A stretch of 52,395 bases of DNA from Candidatus Omnitrophota bacterium (GTDB lineage: Bacteria; Omnitrophota; Gorgyraeia; Velamenicoccales; Velamenicoccaceae): the NCBI GenBank assembly GCA_016235185.1, contig JACRLT010000019.1, positions 1-52,395 on the forward strand, written 5' to 3'. Position 1 is the first letter of the stretch; the number at the start of each line of letters is the position of its first letter. The notes below the pieces were generated by a model. It was not told where the DNA came from, searched no databases, and saw nothing but the letters and a program-made list of their open reading frames with translations. Below, in pieces: positions 45,028 to 51,623 of the stretch. The position numbers and the translations under genes are program-made.

Positions 45028-46267
45028 TGTTTGCATAATCGGCGCAGGCTGGGCAGGTTTTAATGCGGCACGAGCCGCAGCTAAACTCGGCAAAAAGGCC
45101 TGTATCGCAGAATACCGCGAGATCGGCGGCACATGCTTAAACCGCGGTTGTATCCCCACCAAAGCTTTTGTCCACTATTCAAAAATAGGCTTTTCCTTAG
45201 GCGACATCCGGAAAAAGAAGGACGAGGTAGTCGGTCGTTTGAGGGACGGCATGTCCTATCTGGTAAAATCGAACAAAATAGATTATTTTAAGGGTAGGGC
45301 CTTAGTCAAGAAAGACGGCAGCGTTTCTATCGGCACGGATAATATCAAACCAAAATATATCCTGTTAGCCGCTGGTTCCTCGCCAAAAGACCTCCCCAAT
45401 ATTAAAATAGACCACAAAAAGATCATCTCAAGCGACGACATGCTGTCTTTAGACGCAGTTCCAAAAAAGCTTTTGGTCGTCGGAGGCGGTGTCATCGGCT
45501 GTGAGTTTGCCTCTATATTTGCGCGGCTTGGCTCTGATGTAACCATTGTTGAGATAACCGGTCAGTTATTACCGGGCGTGGATAGCCAGGTAAGCAAAAA
45601 ACTATTATCAGCTTTTCAAAAAACCGGAATAACAGTCTTATTGGGCAAAGGGGCGCAAGATCTTGATCTCAATAGTTTTGATAAAGTCCTTTTGAGCGTG
45701 GGCCGGGGCGCTGTTATCGACGGCCTATGGGAGGACGGCGTTGGTATAAAAGTGGATAAAGGGTTTATTGCGGTTGACAGAGGCCTAAAGACTGCCATTC
45801 CCAATATTTTTGCTGCCGGTGATTGCATAGGCGGTTATATGCTGGCGCATGTTGCAAGTTACGAAGGGGAGCTCGCAGTCAACAATATGTTTGAAAAACA
45901 GGAAAAAAGGGATTATTCAGTTATACCAAGCAGCGTTTTTACAGCGCCGGAGATCGGCTCTGTGGGTTTGAGCGAGGAGGAGGCAAAACACTTTGGCGCC
46001 TCTTACAAAGCCTCGAGTGTGCATTTTTTGTCCGTAGGCATGAGCCATATTTTCGGAGATACCCAGGGCTTTGCCAAAGTTATAGTGGATACGAAAAGCG
46101 GCAAAATTTTGGGAGCCACTATTATTGGCCTGCAGGCCACGGAACTCGTGAATATATTTTCTGTCTTGATAAAAAACAATATAACTATTTTTGAATTGAA
46201 AAAAACAATATTCGCTCATCCCAGTGTTTCCGAGATAGTGGCCGAAGTAGCTAAACAAGCACTTTAG
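45017..46267 (+). CDS. lpd: dihydrolipoamide dehydrogenase-like flavoprotein
   Basis: A 416-residue FAD-dependent disulfide reductase. The FAD motif GAGWAG starts at residue 9, the redox-active pair is Cys40/Cys45 in GTCLNRGCIPTK, and the NAD motif VGGGVIGCEFA follows. The second FAD motif is FAAGDCIGG, and the C-terminal dimer domain keeps AHPSVSE. It is about 40 residues shorter than usual. With LipB and a lipoyl domain encoded next, it is probably a true Lpd. Confidence 0.9.
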   Translation: MDYDVCIIGAGWAGFNAARAAAKLGKKACIAEYREIGGTCLNRGCIPTKAFVHYSKIGFSLGDIRKKKDEVVGRLRDGMSYLVKSNKIDYFKGRALVKKDGSVSIGTDNIKPKYILLAAGSSPKDLPNIKIDHKKIISSDDMLSLDAVPKKLLVVGGGVIGCEFASIFARLGSDVTIVEITGQLLPGVDSQVSKKLLSAFQKTGITVLLGKGAQDLDLNSFDKVLLSVGRGAVIDGLWEDGVGIKVDKGFIAVDRGLKTAIPNIFAAGDCIGGYMLAHVASYEGELAVNNMFEKQEKRDYSVIPSSVFTAPEIGSVGLSEEEAKHFGASYKASSVHFLSVGMSHIFGDTQGFAKVIVDTKSGKILGATIIGLQATELVNIFSVLIKNNITIFELKKTIFAHPSVSEIVAEVAKQAL

Positions 46268-46334
46268 TGTGCGCCAAAGGCGCATTTAGCGCAGTCCTTG
46301 TGAGTTTTTGCGAACAAGGAAACATTTTGAAACT
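46268..46334 (+). other. spacer with two small hairpins before lipB
   Basis: GCGCC/GGCGC (46271-46275/46279-46283) and CCTTGT/ACAAGG (46296-46301/46314-46319). The second would sequester AAGG, the only candidate ribosome-binding site for lipB, which lies at a long spacing from the ATG. Confidence 0.4.
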
Positions 46335-46994
46335 ATGTATACTTTACATGAATGCAGATATTTGGATGCCGGTTTTCTCGATTACCCGCAAGCCTTGTCT
46401 TTGCAGAAGAGGATATTAAACAGCGTTATCGACGGCGAGGCATCGCATACGCTGATCTCCTGCCAGCATCCGCATATCATCACCTTGAGCCGCAGGACCC
46501 GTAAAGAAAGCATTTTGGCTGGGCAGCAGGAGCTTGAAAAATGCAACGTGGGCATTTATTGCGCGGACAGGGGCGGGGATGCCACATATCACGGGCCAGG
46601 GCAGATCGTCCTGTATCCGATCTTTGACCTGCGAAAGAAAGAGAAAGACCTGCATTTGTACCTAAGAAGATTAGAAGAGACAGTAATTTGCGCCCTTCGC
46701 GATAACTTTGGCCTCAATGCCTACAGAAAGAGCGGCTTTACCGGTGTATGGGTGGGCCCTTACAAGGTGGTATCCATCGGTATAGGCGTGCGGCACTGGG
46801 TAACCTATCACGGGCTTGCCTTAAATGTCAAGACGGACAAAAGTTTTTTTTCTCTGATCAAGCCATGCGGCCTGGATGTCAAGATGGCATCCATCAATGA
46901 TTTTTTTGACGACGATGTTTCTATCGAGAGCGTGCGCGATATGCTGGTAAAAAGTTTCTGCGAGGTTTTTGAGCTTAGGATGACGGAGGTTTAA
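46335..46994 (+). CDS. lipB: octanoyl-[acyl carrier protein]:protein octanoyltransferase LipB
   Basis: A 219-residue LipB that transfers octanoate from ACP to lipoyl domains. RGGDATYHGPGQ (79-90), Lys144 in the VGPYKVVSIG stretch and the catalytic Cys178 (KPCGL) are present, as is the TYHGLALNV strand. ATG 46335 is chosen over TTG 46308, which would add nine residues with no better ribosome-binding site. It is followed one base after its stop by the lipoyl-domain gene, an obvious substrate. No lipA (lipoyl synthase) is in the window. Confidence 0.94.
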   Translation: MYTLHECRYLDAGFLDYPQALSLQKRILNSVIDGEASHTLISCQHPHIITLSRRTRKESILAGQQELEKCNVGIYCADRGGDATYHGPGQIVLYPIFDLRKKEKDLHLYLRRLEETVICALRDNFGLNAYRKSGFTGVWVGPYKVVSIGIGVRHWVTYHGLALNVKTDKSFFSLIKPCGLDVKMASINDFFDDDVSIESVRDMLVKSFCEVFELRMTEV

Positions 46995-46995
46995 A

Positions 46996-47265
46996 ATGAT
47001 CAAAGTATATTTGCCGGAGTTGGGAGAGAACATCACAAAGGCGACGATCTCTTACTGGTATCAGGATGAGGGCGCAAGCGTCATCGAAGGCAATGACCTG
47101 GTAGAGGTGGCGACTGACAAGGCGACGTTCAACGTGCCTGCGCCATGCTCGGGCACCCTTGTTGAGATACTCGCCCATGAAGCCGACACCGTCCACCCGG
47201 GCGACGTATTAGCGGTTATTGAAGAAGACACGGTTACCGGAGAAGGAGACGAGCCGGAAGTTTGA
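46996..47265 (+). CDS. free-standing lipoyl-domain protein
   Basis: An 89-residue protein consisting only of a lipoyl/biotinyl domain, beginning MIKVYLPELGENITKATISY. Lys42 in VEVATDKATF is the expected lipoylation site, and the E2-type VYLPELGENI opening is unlike glycine-cleavage H protein. There is no subunit-binding or catalytic E2 domain. GGAGG lies upstream. Either a split E2, a lipoyl carrier protein, or a remnant; the adjacent lipB and lpd argue it is used. Confidence 0.85.
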   Translation: MIKVYLPELGENITKATISYWYQDEGASVIEGNDLVEVATDKATFNVPAPCSGTLVEILAHEADTVHPGDVLAVIEEDTVTGEGDEPEV

Positions 47266-47305
47266 CCAAATTCTATATCAAAAGTGAAATAGTTCATTAT
47301 ATTAT

Positions 47306-47371
47306 CTTAGTAATATAATATTATAGTAAGATTGACACCAGTAAGGAAATATGCTATTCTTACTATAAGAA
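47306..47371 (+). promoter_or_regulatory. promoter and operator of the toxin-antitoxin pair
   Basis: TTGACA (47332-47337) and TATTCT (47355-47360) are 17 bases apart, with an extended TGC before the -10. A 15-nt palindrome, TTCTTA-CTA-TAAGAA (47357-47371), overlaps the -10 and start site. Its octamer CTTACTAT recurs inverted as ATAGTAAG (47323-47330) just upstream of the -35, with a looser copy at 47306-47314. This fits repression by the antitoxin encoded next. Confidence 0.7.
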
Positions 47372-47386
47372 AGAGAGGTGGAGAAG

Positions 47387-47668
47387 ATGGTTACTAAAAT
47401 GACTGTAAAAAATCAAATCACTATCCCTAAAAGGATTTTAGAGGCCGTAGGACTCGCTAATCTTAAAAAAGATGAGATGTATTTTGATATCGAAGCCAAA
47501 AATCATGGGATTTTTTTAAAACCAATGACGGTTACCGTAGAAGAAAGAATACCGCAAGAGCAGTGGCAAAAATTCGAAACTCGCGCCGCAAAGATCGATA
47601 AAGGTGACGAGGTTTTTGATTCTCCTGAAAAGGCAGCCGAATTTTTGAAAAAAAGGGTTAAAAAATGA
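47387..47668 (+). CDS. AbrB/MazE-type antitoxin
   Basis: A 93-residue protein with an N-terminal SpoVT/AbrB-like DNA-binding swapped-hairpin (VTKMTVKNQITIPKRILEAVGL) and a C-terminal tail rich in charge that would wrap the toxin. ATG 47387 with GAGGTGG at 6-base spacing is chosen over GTG 47378. It overlaps the toxin gene by 4 bp. The palindromes in its promoter are the probable operator. Confidence 0.82.
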   Translation: MVTKMTVKNQITIPKRILEAVGLANLKKDEMYFDIEAKNHGIFLKPMTVTVEERIPQEQWQKFETRAAKIDKGDEVFDSPEKAAEFLKKRVKK

Positions 47669-47946
47669 AGATAGTCTACAAAAAGGACTTCCTTAAATCC
47701 TTTTCTTCTTATACGCGGCAAGAACAGGAATTGATTTTAGAGGCCGACAAACAGATAAAGCTATTTCTTGAAGCAAAGTTTGAGGACGTTCCATACGGAG
47801 TAAGGATAAAAAAGATAGGCCCAAATACATTTGAGGCAAGGGTCAATGATAAAATACGCATAATTTGGGTAAAAACTGATAAGGTTGCCTATTTTGTTTT
47901 AATAGGCAACCATGAGGACGTTCGCCGCTATATTAAACATTCTTAG
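47665..47946 (+). CDS. RelE/ParE-superfamily toxin
   Basis: A 93-residue basic protein with the RelE-like layout: MKIVYKKDFLKSFSSY opening, central YGVRIKKIGPNTFEARVNDKIRIIW and closing VLIGNHEDVRRYIK. The family usually cleaves mRNA on the ribosome or inhibits gyrase; which applies is not clear from sequence. It is coupled to the antitoxin gene (ATGA). Confidence 0.8.
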   Translation: MKIVYKKDFLKSFSSYTRQEQELILEADKQIKLFLEAKFEDVPYGVRIKKIGPNTFEARVNDKIRIIWVKTDKVAYFVLIGNHEDVRRYIKHS

Positions 47947-48011
47947 GGAACCAAGTGTCAAAAGAATATAATTTATCTTAACAACTCCAAAAATATATGT
48001 AAAATGGAACC

Positions 48012-48219
48012 ATGTATACCAGATTAATAGAACCTCCTAAAGATAAAAGTTTCTTTTTGTTCGGCCCTCGCGGCACAGGGAAAAACGACGTGGGTGAAAT
48101 TGAAGTTTACAGGTGCTATTTATTATGGAGGGGAACGCCGTCTGCGCTACGGTAATATTGAGGTCATCCCTGCGCAAGAAGCTTTGAAAGGGCTTGCGGC
48201 AATTTTGTCTGGTCATTGA
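48012..48219 (+). pseudogene. remnant of AAA-ATPase (DUF4143-type) gene
   Basis: From ATG 48012 the frame reads MYTRLIEPPKDKSFFLFGPR and then GTGK, a Walker A start typical of the ATPases with a C-terminal DUF4143 domain. One extra A near 48084 shifts the frame; removing it restores GKTTWVK. The text then jumps to YYGGERRLRYGNIEVIPAQE, which looks like the extreme C-terminus of the same family, and ends at TGA 48217. So about 300 internal residues are missing and a frameshift is present. It is non-functional. Confidence 0.65.
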
Positions 48220-48237
48220 AGGATTTTTGCAACTGTA

Positions 48238-48266
48238 TTGACATATTTGGTATTTTGCGCTACATT
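48238..48266 (+). promoter_or_regulatory. sigma70-like promoter for the HTH gene
   Basis: A perfect TTGACA (48238-48243) and TACATT (48261-48266) with 17-base spacing; predicted start near 48273, about 45 bases before the HTH start codon. Confidence 0.65.
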
Positions 48267-48317
48267 ATCTCTAGTTGTGTTTAGTTAGTCATAATTGTTC
48301 TCAAAATAGTGGGGGCT

Positions 48318-48527
48318 ATGAGAGAAAAAGATATAATGGAGGCCAGGGAGGTCGCAGAGTATTTGCATCTGCATCCTTTTACAGTACACAAGCTTGCGCG
48401 CGAAACAAGATTGCCGGGTTTTAAAATAGGCAATGATTGGAGATTCAGGAGATCCGCTATTGAGAAGTGGGTAAAGCTTCAGGAAAAATTGAACCATAAT
48501 AAGAATAGCGCAAGGCACAAGCTCTAA
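48318..48527 (+). CDS. excisionase-type helix-turn-helix protein
   Basis: A 69-residue protein with a MerR-like/excisionase HTH (EAREVAEYLHLHPFTVHKLARETRLPGFKIGNDWRFRRSAIEKWVK). Such proteins bind DNA, either as recombination directionality factors or small regulators. ATG 48318 is used; GTG 48309 adds three residues without support. It has its own promoter and a perfect terminator at its stop, so it is a single-gene unit. No integrase is in the window. Confidence 0.8.
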   Translation: MREKDIMEAREVAEYLHLHPFTVHKLARETRLPGFKIGNDWRFRRSAIEKWVKLQEKLNHNKNSARHKL

Positions 48528-48550
48528 GTCAAAGACTTAGAGCTTTTTTT
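48519..48550 (+). terminator. rho-independent terminator after the HTH gene
   Basis: AAGCTCTAAGTC (48519-48530)/GACTTAGAGCTT (48534-48545) with an AAA loop, followed by a run of seven T (48544-48550). The stem begins inside the HTH coding end and includes its stop codon. This is the only classical terminator seen in the window. Confidence 0.9.
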
Positions 48551-48608
48551 GCCGCAGAAAGCGGCACACCGGCCATACCGATTAGGCCGGGTGACAGTGG
48601 TATATATC
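48551..48608 (+). promoter_or_regulatory. structured leader before the ketosynthase homologue
   Basis: Hairpins GCCGC/GCGGC (48551-48555/48561-48565) and CCGGCC/GGCCGG (48569-48574/48585-48590). Loop bases ATACC (48575-48579) can pair with GGTAT (48599-48603), close to the ATG, a weak version of the loop-to-start pairing seen before the aminotransferase. No clear promoter was recognised here although the preceding gene is terminated. Confidence 0.35.
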
Positions 48609-49847
48609 ATGAAAAATAAACGGATAGTCATAACGGGGGTCGGGGTCGTAGCTTCAAACGGCATAGGCAAAGATGCCTTTTGGAGCGCTTTGGAAAAAGG
48701 CGAGTCCGGCATAAAAGAAGTCTCGCTTTTTGATACATCGACCATGAGATCGAAGTTAGCCGGCGAGATCAAGGATTTTGACGCTAAGGTTTATCTCGGC
48801 GAAAAAGGCTTAAGGCTCCTTGACCGCAGCACCAAACTTGTGAATGTTGCGGCAAAGCTGGCATTAGAAGATGCTAAATTCACCGTTACAAAAGAAAATA
48901 CGGATGATGTGGGCGTAGTATTGGGCACGACGCTGGGCAGCGTATGGTCTATTAGTGAATTCGATAAGACCGCGCTTCGCGAAGGCCCGCGCTATGTGAA
49001 CCCTGCGCTTTTTCCCAATACAGTCATCAATTCGCCGGCAAGCCAGATCTCAATACGTTTCGGCATAGAAGGGTTTAATACTACCATTGCCACCGGTTTT
49101 ACTTCAAGCCTCGATGCGCTTATGTATGCGCGTGATTTCATTAACCTTGACCGCGCCAAGGCTGTTTTGGTGGGTGGAGTAGAAGAGCTGTGCCTGCAGA
49201 CATATTTAGGATTCTATAAGTTGAACTTTTTGTCAGGTTCCAAGGATGACAGCGGCGAGTTGTCATGTCCATTCGACAAGCGGCGAAACGGCATCGTATT
49301 CGGCGAGGGGGCTGTACTTGTCTTGATCGAGGACTTAGAGAGCGCCAAAGCGCGAGGCGCAAATATCTATGCGGAGATAAGATCAATAGGTTATGCCTTT
49401 GACCCTTTCCGCGTTAATAAGTATAACCGCCAGGGGCCAGGCATACGCAAAGCATTGGCAGAGGCTTTGAAAGATGCGCAATTAAAGGCCGGCGACATAG
49501 ATTACATCAGCGCCAACGCTAATTCCACCAAGGAGGCTGACCAGATAGAGGTTGAGGCCATTAAAGATGTATTCGGCGAGTATGCCCAGAAGATCCCTGC
49601 CAGCTCCATTAAATCTCAAGTGGGCGAGACGTTCAGCGCCTCGGGTGCCATGCAGCTGGCAGCGGGAGTGGGTTCTATGTCGCGGCAATTTATCCCCGCC
49701 ACACTGAATTATAAAGAAAAAGATGTTAATTGCGACCTTGATTGTGTGCCGAATAAGTCGAGGAAGGCAGAATTAAATAATATACTTTTGAGTTGTTTCG
49801 GGCCCAGCGGCGTCTCTAACTGCGTTGTGCTTTCTAAAATAAGTTGA
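48609..49847 (+). CDS. ketosynthase-fold protein lacking the catalytic triad (KS-beta/CLF-like)
   Basis: A 412-residue FabF-fold protein (MKNKRIVITGVGVVASNGIG; CPFDKRRNGIVFGEGAVLVLIEDL). In FabF the active site is Cys in ATAC[TS]SG, His in NAHGTST and His in KSMTGH. Here these positions are Phe164 (IATGFTSSLDAL), Asn303 (SANANST) and Glu340 (KSQVGE); Lys335 is kept. All three catalytic residues are therefore replaced while the fold is intact, as in chain-length factors of type II polyketide systems, although those typically have other substitutions. It is followed by a reductase and an ACP, so it probably partners an active ketosynthase encoded elsewhere. ATG 48609 gives the canonical N-terminus. 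Confidence 0.85.
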   Translation: MKNKRIVITGVGVVASNGIGKDAFWSALEKGESGIKEVSLFDTSTMRSKLAGEIKDFDAKVYLGEKGLRLLDRSTKLVNVAAKLALEDAKFTVTKENTDDVGVVLGTTLGSVWSISEFDKTALREGPRYVNPALFPNTVINSPASQISIRFGIEGFNTTIATGFTSSLDALMYARDFINLDRAKAVLVGGVEELCLQTYLGFYKLNFLSGSKDDSGELSCPFDKRRNGIVFGEGAVLVLIEDLESAKARGANIYAEIRSIGYAFDPFRVNKYNRQGPGIRKALAEALKDAQLKAGDIDYISANANSTKEADQIEVEAIKDVFGEYAQKIPASSIKSQVGETFSASGAMQLAAGVGSMSRQFIPATLNYKEKDVNCDLDCVPNKSRKAELNNILLSCFGPSGVSNCVVLSKIS

Positions 49848-49858
49848 AAAGTTTTTAC

Positions 49859-49887
49859 TTGTGACTTGTGACATGTGACCTTGTGAC
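49859..49887 (+). repeat. four degenerate TTGTGAC repeats before fabG
   Basis: TTGTGAC (49859-49865), TTGTGAC (49866-49872), ATGTGAC (49873-49879) and TTGTGAC (49881-49887) lie in a row, ending three bases before the fabG ATG. No Shine-Dalgarno sequence is visible in this 43-nt gap. Confidence 0.75.
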
Positions 49888-49890
49888 CAT

Positions 49891-50649
49891 ATGGCTGAAT
49901 TAATTTTCAAAAATAAGGTGGCGATAGTGACAGGTGCAGCAAGGGGCATAGGCCGAGCTATCGCATTAGGCTTGGCCCGCGAAGGCGCTAAAATAGCTTT
50001 TAACTATCAGAAGAGCGATGTTGAAGCCAAGTCGCTTTTGGAAGAAATAGAAAAGATCGGTTCCCAGGGCTTGAGTTTTAAGGGTGATGTCCGGGACCTT
50101 GATCTAGCCAAAGAATTCGTAGAGCAGGTGAAGTCTTTTTTTGGCCAATTGGATTTTTTGGTCAACAATGCCGGCATTACGCGCGACAAGGCATTGATGA
50201 ATATGGAAAAACTTGAGTGGCAAGAGGTCATAGATACTAACCTGACAGGTTATTTTAACATGAGCCGTTCTGTCATCGTAACGTTACTTAAGCAAAAAAG
50301 CGGTGGGATAGTTAATATTTCGTCTATCAGCGGCATAAGCGGCATTGCGCGCCAGGTCAATTATTCTGCCTCAAAAGCCGGCATCATCGGCATGACAAAA
50401 GCTTTGGCAAAGGAAGTCGCGCCTTACAACATAAGGGTTAACTGTGTCGCTCCTGGTTTTATTGAAACGGATATGACAGGCGCCATGAAGGATGAAGTGA
50501 AAGAGAAGTCAAAAGGCGCCATCCCTGTTGGCCGCTTTGGCAAAGCAGAAGAAATCGCTAATGTCGTATCTTTTTTATTGAGTGATAAGTCAAATTACAT
50601 CACAGGACAAGTCATCAAAGTCGACGGCGGACTCCACACAGCGTATTGA
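49891..50649 (+). CDS. fabG: 3-oxoacyl-[acyl carrier protein] reductase
   Basis: A 252-residue short-chain dehydrogenase using NADPH to reduce 3-oxoacyl-ACP. TGAARGIG (14-21), NNAG (92-95), Asn117, Ser145, Tyr158 and Lys162 (YSASK) give the full catalytic tetrad, and the C-terminus SNYITGQVIKVDGGLH is canonical. It sits between the degenerate ketosynthase and an ACP, so it may serve a dedicated lipid or polyketide-like pathway rather than housekeeping synthesis. Confidence 0.93.
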   Translation: MAELIFKNKVAIVTGAARGIGRAIALGLAREGAKIAFNYQKSDVEAKSLLEEIEKIGSQGLSFKGDVRDLDLAKEFVEQVKSFFGQLDFLVNNAGITRDKALMNMEKLEWQEVIDTNLTGYFNMSRSVIVTLLKQKSGGIVNISSISGISGIARQVNYSASKAGIIGMTKALAKEVAPYNIRVNCVAPGFIETDMTGAMKDEVKEKSKGAIPVGRFGKAEEIANVVSFLLSDKSNYITGQVIKVDGGLHTAY

Positions 50650-50658
50650 CGGAGGCTT

Positions 50659-50898
50659 ATGGCAGATATTAAAAAAGAGGTGCTTGAGATCGTTTCCATG
50701 GTCATAGAAAAAGAGCCGAAGGATATACCCTTAGATGCCCATCTTGTGCAGGATATCGGGGCAGATTCTATGATGGCGCTTGAGATCCTGGCTGCGCTTG
50801 AAAAAAAATACCGCATAGTCATCCCCGAAGACAAGCTAAAAGAAATGACCACGGTCAATAAGATAATCAGCATGGTTGAAATAGCGAAGAAAAGATGA
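50659..50898 (+). CDS. acpP: acyl carrier protein
   Basis: A 79-residue four-helix ACP with GADSMMALE, where Ser37 is the expected 4'-phosphopantetheine site. The usual DSL is DSM here. Other helices (VQDIGADSMMALEILAALEK; EDKLKEMTTVNKIISMV) are normal. GGAGG lies upstream. It may be a specialised carrier for the adjacent proteins, since general acpP genes usually keep DSL. Confidence 0.92.
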   Translation: MADIKKEVLEIVSMVIEKEPKDIPLDAHLVQDIGADSMMALEILAALEKKYRIVIPEDKLKEMTTVNKIISMVEIAKKR

Positions 50899-50918
50899 GA
50901 GCCGTATAATTGGTACCT

Positions 50919-51623
50919 ATGTCAGAAAAATCCAACGTTGACACCTGGCTGGAAAGGGAAACCGGACATAAGCGCAAAGCCCTCGAAAATGCATCACGCT
51001 ATTTTGATAGAAATGATAATTTAACCGTGAATACATTGGAAGCGATGTATGGCCAAGAAAGCAGTTTCGGCACTCTTTTGGGAGAGCGCGGCGCAAAAGG
51101 AGCGGCAGGCCACTTTCAATTGGAAAAAGCTACTGCAGAGCGCTATGGATTGATCGTTTCGAAAAAGAACGACCAACGTTTTGATATTGATTATGCATCT
51201 TCGGCAGCAGCTCGATACCTGAAAGATCTAGATACCATGTTTAGCAAAAAGGCCATTTTGTCAAAGGGTGTTGCGACGATTCCTGTTAAAAGCAAAGCAG
51301 AGCGCACGAAGTTAGCTTTGGCTGCGTATAATGGCGGAGAGGGCCGCATTGCGCTGGCTCAATATCTTGCCCAAAAAGCTGGAAAAGATCCGCAGATATG
51401 GAATGATGTAGCTAAGTTCCTTGAGGGGGCCCGTGCTACTAAAGTCAAAGCCGAGGAAATCAGGCGCTATATAGAAGATATTTTTGCTTATGTAATTGAA
51501 TTCGCAAAGAAATCAGCCGCAGATAAAAACGTAAAAGATAAAGAGGGAAAGAAGCCGGGATATAGCTGTACAGAAGGGCATTGGGTTACTATTGATGATA
51601 GGCCGGTATTTATATGCGATTAG
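50919..51623 (+). CDS. lytic transglycosylase (SLT-domain)-like protein
   Basis: A 234-residue protein with an SLT/lysozyme-like domain: LEAMYGQESSFG with the probable catalytic Glu, GAKGAAGHFQLEKATAERYG, and LAAYNGGEGRI. It would cleave peptidoglycan. No signal peptide is seen, so export is unclear. The C-terminus (GHWVTIDDRPVFI) resembles the end motif of phage head/morphogenesis proteins, suggesting a phage-derived gene; this is from memory. ATG 50919 is used in place of TTG 50910. It overlaps the next frame by 10 bp. Confidence 0.7.
   Translation: MSEKSNVDTWLERETGHKRKALENASRYFDRNDNLTVNTLEAMYGQESSFGTLLGERGAKGAAGHFQLEKATAERYGLIVSKKNDQRFDIDYASSAAARYLKDLDTMFSKKAILSKGVATIPVKSKAERTKLALAAYNGGEGRIALAQYLAQKAGKDPQIWNDVAKFLEGARATKVKAEEIRRYIEDIFAYVIEFAKKSAADKNVKDKEGKKPGYSCTEGHWVTIDDRPVFICD

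Noticed and set aside
48318-48527. Prophage boundary marked by an excisionase
   Set aside because: No integrase, attachment repeats or phage structural block are visible around it.
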